A DNA stretch of 64,000 bases. Source: DASWIG01 sp965371445 (lineage in GTDB: Bacteria > Acidobacteriota > Thermoanaerobaculia > Multivoradales > J023). Under the pieces are notes generated by a model. It worked only from the letters and a program-made list of their open reading frames with translations, did no database searches and was not told the DNA's origin. The stretch is taken from positions 1-64,000 of the forward strand of contig CBDUYN010000018.1 in assembly GCA_965371445.1 (NCBI GenBank), read 5' to 3'. Both the position numbers and the translations under genes were made by a program. Shown here piece by piece: positions 50,480 through 59,362 of the stretch; positions within the stretch are counted from its first letter, which is position 1; each line of letters begins with the position of its first letter.

Positions 50480-51430
50480 ATGTCCAAATACCGCATGACA
50501 GCCCCAGAGGTTTTCCGACCGGTTCTCTTCGCCTGTATTCTCGCCGTCACGTCGGCAGGGTACGCCGGCAGCGTGGAAGGCAGTGATGACACATGCTCCG
50601 GCGCCACTCCTGTGGATCTCAACAGCAGCCTGCGCGGCTATGGAGACAAACCGGGCGAGTCCTTCTTTGTCAAATTGGAAATTCCATCGACGGGTCTCCT
50701 GAGCGTCGCCGTGGCGGTGCCGGGTACCGCCACGGCGGAGCCGAAGCTGGGCTTTGTGGGCCCGGGCTGCGGCGTGCCGGAGGTGGCTTCAGAGCCCGTG
50801 GTCCTCGAGCGCTCCGCCACCCATCTGGTGCTTGTCGCTCAGCACTCGGGACCCTATGTCTTCCGCGTAGCGTCTCAGGATCCTCTGCTGCCGCTTGGCG
50901 AGCTCAAGCTCAGAACCGGCTTCGTGCCCGACGCTGCCACCAGACGGCTCTCCCCCAAAGGCGGGGAAGACGAGGAGGAAATCGAGATCGAGCCGGATCC
51001 GCTCATTTATGCCGGCCAGGGCGAAAGCCGATCGCTGCACTCGAAGCTCGATGAGCTGTGCCGGCGGGGTGAGGTCGACGATCACGGCGATTCGTTCACG
51101 TGTGCCACACTCCTGAGCCCAGGTCAGGACATGGTGGGAGAAATACGCAATGGCTGGGGAGACGACGGCGACGTCTTTCTATTCACTCTCGGCAGCTCGC
51201 ACGGGACGAAGCTCTGGACGCTCAAGATAGAGACCACTGGCGATCTCGACACCTTCGGCGGGCTCTACGATCGATCCGGTCAGCGGCTGGAAAAGGGCGA
51301 CGGTGGTGGCGGCGGAGACAACTTCCGCATCGTCCGGACGCTCGGTCCCGGAACCTACTTCGTCCGCGTCGAGGGCCGCGACGGCGCGGAAGGACTCTAT
51401 GCGCTCCGCGTCGAGGCCTCGCCTTGGTGA
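50480..51430 (+). CDS. Exported PPC-domain-like protein
   Basis: 316 residues from ATG 50480 (AAGGAGAAATC upstream). Signal peptide to about residue 25 (SAGYAGS). Two prepeptidase C-terminal (PPC)-like beta-sandwich domains: residues about 32-140 and about 205-316. The second has the typical DSFTCATLL, GDVFLFTL, FGGLYDRSGQRLEKGDGGGG and TYFVRVEGRDGAEGLYALRV pattern. An acidic linker (GGEDEEEIEIEPDPLIYAG) joins them. PPC domains usually sit at the ends of secreted proteases; here no catalytic domain is present. It may bind polysaccharide or a partner protease. Confidence 0.75.
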   Translation: MSKYRMTAPEVFRPVLFACILAVTSAGYAGSVEGSDDTCSGATPVDLNSSLRGYGDKPGESFFVKLEIPSTGLLSVAVAVPGTATAEPKLGFVGPGCGVPEVASEPVVLERSATHLVLVAQHSGPYVFRVASQDPLLPLGELKLRTGFVPDAATRRLSPKGGEDEEEIEIEPDPLIYAGQGESRSLHSKLDELCRRGEVDDHGDSFTCATLLSPGQDMVGEIRNGWGDDGDVFLFTLGSSHGTKLWTLKIETTGDLDTFGGLYDRSGQRLEKGDGGGGGDNFRIVRTLGPGTYFVRVEGRDGAEGLYALRVEASPW

Positions 51431-51487
51431 GGTCAAGAGCGGCCTGCCGGGCGGGGTCGGTCCAGGGGTAGCCGGAAGATCTCCCGG

Positions 51488-53905
51488 CTACCCCTCTCCG
51501 GCGGCCACCGCCTGGTATCGATCGAGCTCTTCCGGATGGTCCCAGGCTCTGTAGAGATCGAGGAGACGGGCAAGAGCTTTGCGGGTGCGGAAGCTGCGCC
51601 CGCTCCGGACCTCCTCCAGCTTCGCATGAGCTCCGACCAGACACGGCTCCGCCTCCTCGTAGCGCCCCATGCCTGTCAGTATCGCGCCCAACACGCTCTC
51701 GGCGTCGGCGGCCTCCCAGCCGTCGGGACGGGTCCGATAAAAGGTCGCGAGAGCCTGAGACAAGAGCACCCGGGCGGTGGCGGCGTCGCGGTGGGCGAGC
51801 AGCTCCGCCAGGTCCCTCTTCGTCCTGGCCACGTGGGGGTGGTCCTCCCCGAGCAGACTGCGGCGGGTGCTCAAGGCTTCGTCGTAGAGTTGCTCCGCCT
51901 CGTCCTCCCGCCCCTGAGCCGCCAGCACGTTGCCAAGGAGGTTCTGAACCGAAGCCACCCCGGTGTGCTCCGATCCGAAGACACGGCGGCGGATTTCCAG
52001 AGATTTACGCAGCTGCGATTCCGCTTTCTCAAAGTCGCCCTGGTCATAGTAGAGCGCACCCAGGTTGCGGCGGCTGGTGGCCACGTCCTCGTCGTTGGGA
52101 CCGTACTCGGGCTCGTAGAGCTCCAGGCGGGTTTTCAGAATGTCGAGGTAGAGCTCTTCGGCTTCATCGAACTTACCCTGAAGCATAAGCGTCGCCGCCA
52201 GGTTGCCCTTGGCCCGAAACAGCTCTGAAGCTTGCTGGCCAAGGCGCAGCTTCATCTCCAGAATCCCACGAAAGAGACTCTCGGCCTGCGGATAGTCCTG
52301 GTGGTCGTAGGTCAGCACCGCCAGGTTGCCGAGTCTTTTGGCGACTTCCGGGTGATCTCCTCCGTAGGTTTCGCGTGCGATCCGCAGCGACATTGCCATC
52401 ATCTCTTTTGATTCGTCGTAGGCACCCAGGTTGCGGAAGACCTTGCCCAGGGTGCCGGCCACGTCGATCTGAAGCTCGGGCTCCTCTTTCAGCTCCTCCA
52501 CCACCCTTTCCTTGCCGCGTTCCAAGATCTCAAGGGCCGTCAGGTCCGCGCCCCGGGCCTGGTCCGGGTCAGCGGTCTCAAAGAGGTTCTGGAGGAATCG
52601 GTAAGCGGTTTGAGCGCCCTGGCGTTCCTGCTGGGCCCGTCGGCGTTCATGGACGGCCTGCCGCCACAAGACGGTCGAGACTACGCTGAAGCTCAAGATC
52701 AGCAGCAAGAAGGCCGCGGCGACCTTGTAGCGCCGGACGAGCTTGCCGGTGAGATAGGCGAAGCTCCCCACCCGGGCCTTGACCGGCAGTCCCGTCAGGT
52801 GACGGCGGATGTCCTCCGAGAGCCGCTCGGCGGAGCCGTAGCGCTCGGACGGCTCCTTGCGCATCGCCTTGAGCACGATGCTGTCGAGGTCGCCGGAGAG
52901 CCGTCGCCGGAGCTTGTTGGAATCCGACGCGTCGGAACCGGCCGTGCCGCGCTCTGCCGCCCGGCGCCGGACCGCGGTGCTGGGCTTGTCGGGCTCCTGC
53001 TCGCAGACCGCCCGGGCGACCTCGTCGCTCCGATGAGCCTTCACCTGGTACGGGTCGAGGCCGGTCAGGAGCTCATAGAGCAGGACGCCCAGGGAGTAGA
53101 CGTCGCTGGCGGTCGTGAGGGGCTCGAGCCGGATCTGCTCCGGGCTGGCATAGCGGGGTGTCATGGGCCCCTGACCCGGTGCCGTGGCCACGGTCTGCGC
53201 GGCCAGGCCGTGATCGAGGAGCTTGGCGATGCCGAAGTCGAGGAGCTTGGGCGTGGCGTCGGCGGTGATCAGGATGTTGCCGGGCTTCAGGTCCCGGTGG
53301 ATCACCAGGTTCTGATGGGCGAACTGCACCGCCGAGCAGACGTCACAAAAGAGCTCGAGGCGCTCCTCGATCGAGAGCTGACGGGCCTCGCAGTAGCGGT
53401 CGAGGGGTTTCCCTTCGACGAACTCCATCACGAAGTAGGGGAGCCGGTCGGCGGTAGTCCCGCCGTCGAGGAGCCGTGCGATGTAGGGGTGCTCGAGGCC
53501 GGCCAGAATCTGCCGCTCGTTGTGGAAGCGGCGGACGAAGACCTCGTCGACGTCGAGGCCCCGCCGGATCAGCTTCAGGGCCACCCGTTGCTCGAAGTCC
53601 TCCCTCTCCGCCAGGTAGACCGTCCCCATGCCCCCGCGATCCAGGAGCCGGACCAGCTTGTAGGAGTCGATACGTCGGCCGAGGTCCGCGTCCTCGGCAT
53701 GGACGCTGAAGGCGGGCTCCGCCAGGACACCCTGCTCCGCGTCGGTCTCGAGGAGGGCCTCCACTTCCCGGCGCAGTGTCGGGTCCTCGGCGCAGGCCTC
53801 GTCGAGAAACCCCGTCCTATCCCGAGGCGGACACTCGAGCGCCTCGTCGAGAAGCTCGAAAACTCGCCTTTTGCGTTCGAGAGCCTGCTTGCGTTCTGAA
53901 GACAA
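51488..53905 (-). CDS. Membrane Ser/Thr protein kinase with TPR sensor domain
   Basis: 805 residues from TTG 53905 (GGAG eight bases upstream, five bases after the sigma stop). Residues 10-60 are the short helical leader typical of these kinases (FLDEACAEDPTLRREVEALL). Kinase domain 82-370: GGMGTVYLAE, Lys112, HRDLKPGNIL (Asp206), DFGIAKL (Asp224), PRYASPEQIRLEPL. A transmembrane helix (VAAAFLLLILSFSVVSTVLW) follows, then about seven TPR units outside. All catalytic residues are present. It follows the ECF-like sigma gene, the standard acidobacterial arrangement in which the kinase probably controls that sigma factor or its regulon. Confidence 0.92.
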   Translation of the reverse strand: MSSERKQALERKRRVFELLDEALECPPRDRTGFLDEACAEDPTLRREVEALLETDAEQGVLAEPAFSVHAEDADLGRRIDSYKLVRLLDRGGMGTVYLAEREDFEQRVALKLIRRGLDVDEVFVRRFHNERQILAGLEHPYIARLLDGGTTADRLPYFVMEFVEGKPLDRYCEARQLSIEERLELFCDVCSAVQFAHQNLVIHRDLKPGNILITADATPKLLDFGIAKLLDHGLAAQTVATAPGQGPMTPRYASPEQIRLEPLTTASDVYSLGVLLYELLTGLDPYQVKAHRSDEVARAVCEQEPDKPSTAVRRRAAERGTAGSDASDSNKLRRRLSGDLDSIVLKAMRKEPSERYGSAERLSEDIRRHLTGLPVKARVGSFAYLTGKLVRRYKVAAAFLLLILSFSVVSTVLWRQAVHERRRAQQERQGAQTAYRFLQNLFETADPDQARGADLTALEILERGKERVVEELKEEPELQIDVAGTLGKVFRNLGAYDESKEMMAMSLRIARETYGGDHPEVAKRLGNLAVLTYDHQDYPQAESLFRGILEMKLRLGQQASELFRAKGNLAATLMLQGKFDEAEELYLDILKTRLELYEPEYGPNDEDVATSRRNLGALYYDQGDFEKAESQLRKSLEIRRRVFGSEHTGVASVQNLLGNVLAAQGREDEAEQLYDEALSTRRSLLGEDHPHVARTKRDLAELLAHRDAATARVLLSQALATFYRTRPDGWEAADAESVLGAILTGMGRYEEAEPCLVGAHAKLEEVRSGRSFRTRKALARLLDLYRAWDHPEELDRYQAVAAGEG

Positions 53906-53910
53906 GATCC

Positions 53911-54492
53911 CTACTCCGGCGCGTCGGTGTGCTGGATTTCGTGCTGTAGCCATCGCCGGGCGGCCTTCCACTGGCGGCCTACGGTGTTGACCGAGAGTCC
54001 TAACTCGCGTCCGATCTCCTCCTGGGTCAGTCCCATGAAAAACCAGAGCATGACGATCTGGTATCTCCGGTGATCGATGGCTTCGAGGTCCTTGAGGGCG
54101 TCGTCGAGGGCCACGAGCTCCGGGTTCGGCTCCGCGGCCGGCACTAGGATGGCCTCGTCGAGCGACAGCTTGGCCTTCCCGCCTCCCCGCTTGGCCGTCC
54201 GGTGACGCCGGGCGTGGTCGACCAGAATCCGGCGCATCAGCTCCGCCAGGGAGCTGAAGAACTGGGCGCGGCCCTCCCACCAGTACGTCCGCCGGTCGAT
54301 CAGGCGCAGATAGACCTCGTTGACCAGAGCGGTGGGTTGCAGCGTGTGAGCCGGAGACTCGAGGGCGAGAGCTCGCCTGGCGAGATCGCGGACCTCGTCG
54401 ATGACCAGGGGCAGGAGCTTGTCCAGGGCTTCCGGATCACCGTCGCTCCACTGCCTCAGCAGGTCAGTGACTTCGCTGGGGGTGTCGGCCAT
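53911..54492 (-). CDS. ECF-like sigma factor, TIGR02999 type
   Basis: 193 residues. Region 2 includes LESPAHTLQPTALVNEVYLR and WWEGRAQFFSSLAELMRRIL, region 4 RYQIVMLWFFMGLTQEEIGR and LSVNTVGRQWKAARRWLQHE, all hallmarks of the TIGR02999 (Sig-70_X6) group. No anti-sigma gene is present; these sigma factors usually sit before a Ser/Thr kinase, as here. Two broken relatives lie nearby (54624-54719 and 58831-59273). Confidence 0.92.
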   Translation of the reverse strand: MADTPSEVTDLLRQWSDGDPEALDKLLPLVIDEVRDLARRALALESPAHTLQPTALVNEVYLRLIDRRTYWWEGRAQFFSSLAELMRRILVDHARRHRTAKRGGGKAKLSLDEAILVPAAEPNPELVALDDALKDLEAIDHRRYQIVMLWFFMGLTQEEIGRELGLSVNTVGRQWKAARRWLQHEIQHTDAPE

Positions 54493-54986
54493 GGTGGGGC
54501 GATTCTAGCAGGTGGCCGTCGGACAGGGCAACTCGCCGGACGGTGCCTTGGGGGCGGTGCCTCGCCGAACGAAGTCGTAGACATCAACTGACTTTACGGA
54601 CTTCTCGTCGCGTCTCCGGATCCTCAGAAGCTTGGCTGCATCAGCTTGGCCAGGGCTTGAGGGTCGCCGTCGCTCCACTCTCGCAGGAGGTGGGTGACTG
54701 CGCTCAAAGTGTCGGGCATGACGGAGTGGATTCTACAGCGGGTGGCTATTGGGGTACTTTGGGCAGAAAGACTGGCCTTTGAAGAATCTTCGCCCGGGAT
54801 GGGGGATCTGGGCGGCGGATTGCGCTGTGGGTAGGTGTGAAGAGGCTTGAGATGTGTAGCGATTGTCCAGTGAAAGCCATCGGCTCCGAGCGGGCTTTCG
54901 ATTGGCTAGAAAGCAAATCATGGGAGCTCCGGGACCGACGCCCGGGCCTGTTGCCGTGTCTCGACTCGTCGGAGGAGAGAGAGAGT
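54493..54986. other. Gap between sigma factor and TonB receptor genes
   Basis: Holds the sigma remnant at 54624-54719 and the leader of the TonB receptor gene. GGAGGAG (54971-54977) is its ribosome site. No other feature is seen. Confidence 0.6.
54624..54719 (-). pseudogene. N-terminal remnant of a second TIGR02999-type sigma factor
   Basis: 31 residues (MPDTLSAVTHLLREWSDGDP then QALAKLMQPSF and stop) that match the intact sigma factor start (MADTPSEVTDLLRQWSDGDP then EALDKLL) at 17 of the first 20 or similar positions. The match ends abruptly after residue 27. It is a truncated duplicate. Confidence 0.75.
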
Positions 54987-57407
54987 ATGACCATACCAGG
55001 GACCCCTTTCCGACAGCACAAGGCCCGGGTGGTTGTGGGTCTCGCACTCGCATTCGCGGCATTCGCGGGTGCCGCCTTCGCCGAGCATCGGCTGTCGGGA
55101 AAAGTCGCCAACCTAGGACACGGCCTTTCCGGCGTCGAAGTCAGCCTCGCCGGCAGACGCGATGTAACGGGGGCGGACGGCGTGTTCAGCTTCAACGGGC
55201 TAGAGGCTGGCACCTACACCTTGGAGCTCTCGGTCGGCCCGTACTCTCATCATCAGGAAGTAACGCTCCCGCGGCCAACCGGTGAGGAGCTGCTGATCAA
55301 TGTCAACTGGCAACTCGTCTATCAGGAGACACAGGAAGTCTACGCGGTCTCGAAGCGGGCCGAGCGGCTTGTGGAAGCGCCAGCCGCTGTGACGTCACTC
55401 CTGCCGAGCGAGCTGGCATCCCAGACTTCTTCAGGCCAGGTACCAAGACTTCTAGAGTTCACTCCGGGTGTGCAGATCGCTCAAAGCGACCTCTACGACT
55501 TCAACCTGAATATTCGTGGTTTCAACTCCACCATCAACCGGCGGGTTCTGACCCTGATCGACGGTAGACAGACATCCGTTCCGGAGTTCCTGGGTGTGCA
55601 GGAGTGGGGTGCCCTTTCGTTCCCGCTCGATGAGTTTGCCCGGGTCGAGCTGGTACGGGGACCGGGCTCGGCCCTTTACGGAGCTGGTGCGTTCTCCGGA
55701 GTGCTGAGCCTCACCACCAAGGGCTCACATCAGACACCGGGCTATCGCGCTCGTCTTTCTGGGGGTGAGCTGGGCACGTTTCGTGTGGAAGCCCGCGTTG
55801 GCGGCTCTTTCACCGGGCCTTGGTACTGGCGTGTTGCGGGCAGTCAGCAAGAGAGTGACCACTTTACGCAATCTCGCGTTGACTCGGTCGAGTACCAACC
55901 GGACCTACTTCCAAGAGAGCTGGTGGCTCCGCCTTTCGACAAGCTGCGAACGTCGTTCGTCTCGGCTCGATTCGATCGCGTCACGGACCGATCCACGCTA
56001 ACGTTCGAAGGCGGATCGGGGAGCTTTCGCGGTGGCACGACGATCGCTCCACTGGGCAGGACTCAGGCGGACCGGGTCCGGAGACCCTGGGCGAGAGTGA
56101 ATCTCAACACCCGGACCTGGAACCTGCTCGGCTTCTACAGCGGGCGCGACGGTGACAACCAGATCGGGCTCTCCTCGGGCGCCGCGCTTTACTCTGAAGG
56201 CTTCAACCTCGGCGCCGAGCTGCAGGGGAACCGCGAACTGTGGCAGGGCAGGGGTCTCTTGGTGGCAGGCCTGGCCCACGCGCGCCAGCGAGTCGACTCG
56301 TCCGATCCTCAGGGGATCCACGGGATCTTCGCCGGCATCGCGAGAGCCGATCAGACCTCCGCTTTCTTTCAGCTGAGCTTCGACGCGACGGACGAACTCG
56401 CCGTCATCGCCTCCGGCCGGTTCGACGACAGCACTCTCCACAAAACCCGCTTCTCACCGAGGCTGGCGCTGACGTACGCGCCCCGGCCGCGGCACCGGTT
56501 CCGGCTGTCGTTCAACGACTCGTTCCAGAGCCCGTCCCTGGTGGAGTACGAGGTCCGCACCGCCGTGGGTCCGCCGGTCGACCTCTCGGCCATTCCGTTG
56601 TCGCTGGCAGATCTGCTGGGCGGCGGGACACTCGGCTTCGAGTCCGTGCCCCAGCTGGCCCTCGGCAATCAGGATCTCGCGGTGGAGGAGATCCGAGCTT
56701 ACGAGCTCGGCTACAGCGGCAGCTTCGGCTCGACGTTCCTTGCCGTCAATCTGTATCGCAACGAGCTGGAGAACTTCACCACTAGCCTGCTGCCGCAGGT
56801 GGGCACCAGCCTGGGGCGCCTCAATCCTCGCATCGGCCCCTATGAGCCGCCTGCAGAGCTCTCGGCCGACGCAGGGTCCCACCTGCTGGAAGCCTTGCGG
56901 CTCGCTCTTCCTGCCGAGCTCTTCGCCTTCCTGTCCAACGGCCTGGACGGATCGCCGATCTTGGCGATCCTCTCCGTCACCAACTTCGGCGAGGCCTCGG
57001 CGCAAGGGATCGAGGCCGAGGCGAGCCACTTCTTCGGCCCTCGATTGCAGCTCAAGCTCTCGGCCGCCAGCGCTTCCTACACCGTCAAGGACAGCCCGCG
57101 GGAGAATCTGCTTCTGCCCAACGCGCCGGACCTTCAGGCAACGGCCAGCGTCATCGGCTCCCACCAGGCCTGGAATGGGGCGCTGCACCTTCGCTGGGTC
57201 GACGACTTTGATTGGAGCTCGGGTTTCTATCGGGGTCCAATTCCTTCCTACACCGTTGCCGATCTTCATCTCGCTTATGATCTAACCGACTCCATCCGTC
57301 TCGGAATCGATGTGAGCAACCTGACCGACCATCGCCACTATCAGGTGTTCGGCGGCAATCTACTCCGCCGCCGCGCTCTGTTGCACCTGACCTTCAAAGG
57401 GAGTTGA
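54987..57407 (+). CDS. TonB-dependent outer-membrane receptor
   Basis: 806 residues from ATG 54987. Signal peptide to about residue 32 (FAGAAFAEH), then a carboxypeptidase-regulatory-like domain (GKVANLGHGLSGVEVSLAGR), a plug domain (VPRLLEFTPGVQIAQSDLYD, FNLNIRGFNSTINRRVLTLI, LVRGPGSALYGAGAFSGVLS) and a 22-strand barrel that ends RRRALLHLTFKGS. The last strand does not end in the usual Phe. The ligand is unknown. The TIR-domain gene starts four bases after the stop, with its ribosome site inside the end of this gene, which argues for coupled expression. Confidence 0.9.
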   Translation: MTIPGTPFRQHKARVVVGLALAFAAFAGAAFAEHRLSGKVANLGHGLSGVEVSLAGRRDVTGADGVFSFNGLEAGTYTLELSVGPYSHHQEVTLPRPTGEELLINVNWQLVYQETQEVYAVSKRAERLVEAPAAVTSLLPSELASQTSSGQVPRLLEFTPGVQIAQSDLYDFNLNIRGFNSTINRRVLTLIDGRQTSVPEFLGVQEWGALSFPLDEFARVELVRGPGSALYGAGAFSGVLSLTTKGSHQTPGYRARLSGGELGTFRVEARVGGSFTGPWYWRVAGSQQESDHFTQSRVDSVEYQPDLLPRELVAPPFDKLRTSFVSARFDRVTDRSTLTFEGGSGSFRGGTTIAPLGRTQADRVRRPWARVNLNTRTWNLLGFYSGRDGDNQIGLSSGAALYSEGFNLGAELQGNRELWQGRGLLVAGLAHARQRVDSSDPQGIHGIFAGIARADQTSAFFQLSFDATDELAVIASGRFDDSTLHKTRFSPRLALTYAPRPRHRFRLSFNDSFQSPSLVEYEVRTAVGPPVDLSAIPLSLADLLGGGTLGFESVPQLALGNQDLAVEEIRAYELGYSGSFGSTFLAVNLYRNELENFTTSLLPQVGTSLGRLNPRIGPYEPPAELSADAGSHLLEALRLALPAELFAFLSNGLDGSPILAILSVTNFGEASAQGIEAEASHFFGPRLQLKLSAASASYTVKDSPRENLLLPNAPDLQATASVIGSHQAWNGALHLRWVDDFDWSSGFYRGPIPSYTVADLHLAYDLTDSIRLGIDVSNLTDHRHYQVFGGNLLRRRALLHLTFKGS

Positions 57408-57411
57408 CGCC

Positions 57412-58794
57412 ATGATTACAGACCCTACTGAAAAATGCCGAGTTTTTGTCAGTCGAAAGACCAGCGACAGAAAGGTCGGTGCAAGAATTCGTAAGCAGCT
57501 CGAGATATGGTCGCCGAACTTGGAGTTCTTCGACGCCGAAGACATCAAGGAGTCGGAAGATTGGCGCGCCAGGATCCGCAAGGAGCTAAGATCAGCCAAC
57601 CTGCTCTGGTTGGTGTTGACGAAGCCAGCAATGGATAATTTTGACTGGATTCTCTACGAGGCCGGACTCTTCGAATCACTTGAAGAAGAGGACCGCCGGA
57701 AGGTCGTCTGTATTTATGCTGATCCTGGCGACACCAGCACATCAGCCGAGATCGGTATACCCAGCCAGTTGGTATACAAACAGGCAGTCAAGGCCACCGA
57801 ACGGCAGATACTCAAGCTGCTTCTCAGACTCTTTCGCGACAAAGAGTTTACTAACACTATCAGACCGCTCAACGAGAGGCTTTCGGAAGAGAACCTTCGT
57901 CCGATCGCCGGAACCATCGCTGACGCGATCAATCAAGTCGATCCCAATCGGGTGTTCCAGACCGAATACGCCAACACCTACATCAAATTACACATCCCAT
58001 CGGATGTCGAGTCGCTGGTGCCGGGAATTCGCGTCGAGTCTAGCGGAAAGTCTCTGGAGCAACTGTTCGACCTCGGCAAGAGTCCGCCTGGTGGCCAGCT
58101 ATGGACTTGGGGAAAGATCTCCGAGAAGATTTCCCTCGACAAGGATCCAGGCTTCAACGGGCGATGGACCAAGCAGCTCGACAAGGCCATTTCTGCGATG
58201 AAAAACGGAGATACCGTCAGGCAGCTGACCGGCAAATTCCTCGCCGCGGACGACAAGCTCTATCGGCCGGAAATCGAGATCTACGAGATCTACGAGAACG
58301 GCAGATTGACGGTCGACGTCACCTTTTCACATCAGGTCCAAGATTCTTGGCTCCAAGAAGCGCATGCACCTGTCGCTCTGGCAGCCAATCTGGCGCTGGC
58401 GAGCCGGATTCGTCATGAGGTGATGGAACCTTACCTGCGCAAGTTGCCCCTCTGGCGGACCGAGGAGGCGAAGAAAGAAGGGTGCGGCGAGCTCTCGCGG
58501 CTCGTCAAACAGATCGAGCACGACGGATACTTCATCAGACGTCTGACCGAAAGTCGACTGCAGGAGGCTTTCGACGAAGCGGAAACCAAAGAGCTGGCAG
58601 ACCTCGAGACGGGGTATGCGAAGGAGATCAGGCCCTTCCTGGAGAAGGCGCTGCGCGACAGAGAGGTCACCGAGTTGGGGCAAGTGCTGCAATGCTGGGA
58701 GAAGAACAACCTACAATTTCTCCGCATCGCTTTGCATCGATACGAGGCGATGCTTCCCAAAGCCTCCAAGCCACGGCTCGCAGCCGCGGCTTAG
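57412..58794 (+). CDS. TIR-domain protein with unknown C-terminal region
   Basis: 460 residues; AAGGGAG lies within the TonB gene end. Residues 8-140 look like a TIR domain: CRVFVSRKTSDRKVGARI, then FFDAEDIKESEDWRARIRKE, SANLLWLVLTKPAMDNFDWI and LYEAGLFESLE, with Glu83 at the place of the catalytic glutamate of NAD-cleaving TIR proteins. The remaining 320 residues are soluble alpha/beta without a recognised family. G+C content is much lower than in neighbouring genes, which suggests transfer. TIR effectors usually sit with a sensor in the same operon; here the only partner is a TonB receptor. No signal peptide. Confidence 0.75.
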   Translation: MITDPTEKCRVFVSRKTSDRKVGARIRKQLEIWSPNLEFFDAEDIKESEDWRARIRKELRSANLLWLVLTKPAMDNFDWILYEAGLFESLEEEDRRKVVCIYADPGDTSTSAEIGIPSQLVYKQAVKATERQILKLLLRLFRDKEFTNTIRPLNERLSEENLRPIAGTIADAINQVDPNRVFQTEYANTYIKLHIPSDVESLVPGIRVESSGKSLEQLFDLGKSPPGGQLWTWGKISEKISLDKDPGFNGRWTKQLDKAISAMKNGDTVRQLTGKFLAADDKLYRPEIEIYEIYENGRLTVDVTFSHQVQDSWLQEAHAPVALAANLALASRIRHEVMEPYLRKLPLWRTEEAKKEGCGELSRLVKQIEHDGYFIRRLTESRLQEAFDEAETKELADLETGYAKEIRPFLEKALRDREVTELGQVLQCWEKNNLQFLRIALHRYEAMLPKASKPRLAAAA

Positions 58795-58830
58795 ACGGGC
58801 TTAGACGTGGCCTGCGGCGACGATCCGGCG

Positions 58831-59273
58831 GACATGACCAGCGCCGTCGGTTGCAGGGTGTGACCGGGAGACTCGCCTACCAGCGCTCTCCGCCGCCTGA
58901 GCCACGAGAGCGCCGGGCTCGACACTCTCGAGCTGCTTGCGCAGGTTCCCATAGGCGGAAGACACCCAGAAGAGGCCCGCGGCATCTGCCAGTTTCTCGA
59001 GCACCGCGGCCAGTCTCGTCGCCGCCTCTCGGACTTGCCGAGCTTGTGGTCGCAGAAGTCCTTGAAGAGGTTGTGGACGACGGTCGTCAGGTAGGTCGGG
59101 AGCGAGCTCTCGCCCCGGTGCTTGCGCAGGACGGCGTTATCGCCGTCGATCAGCTTGACCTCGACCGTGGAGACGAAGTCTTCGACGTCCTGGCGCGGGA
59201 AGCCGGCCCGGCGGCCGGCGTGCTCAGCCACCTGCTCGATGAGCTCGAGGTGCTCGAGGAAGGCCACCTCCAT
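58831..59273 (-). pseudogene. Broken, chimeric sigma-factor remnant
   Basis: From 59273 down to about 59035 the minus strand encodes a clean sigma-70 region 2 piece (QDVEDFVSTVEVKLIDGDNA, SSLPTYLTTVVHNLFKDFCD, HKLGK). At about 59030 the frame shifts; the coding-like text continues in another frame (EAATRLAAVLEKLADAAGLF) to about 58885. Then, back in the first frame, GESPGHTLQPTALV (58834-58875) matches the internal LESPAHTLQPTALV of the TIGR02999 sigma factor. So two different sigma families are joined here, both incomplete. The rest of the gap to 59362 shows nothing. Confidence 0.65.
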
Positions 59274-59362
59274 GCCAGTAGGGGCCGAGGTCGGCCGCCA
59301 CCATCGGCGTGTGGGTTGCCCCCTGGGGTTCGACTCCGCGCATCCGTGGCTGCATTATGCGG

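Noticed and set aside
54624..58884. Idea that the TonB-TIR pair inserted into a sigma gene and split it
   Set aside because: On the minus strand the N-terminal fragment is downstream (lower coordinate) of the internal fragment, the reverse of what a simple split would give, and the two fragments differ in flanks.
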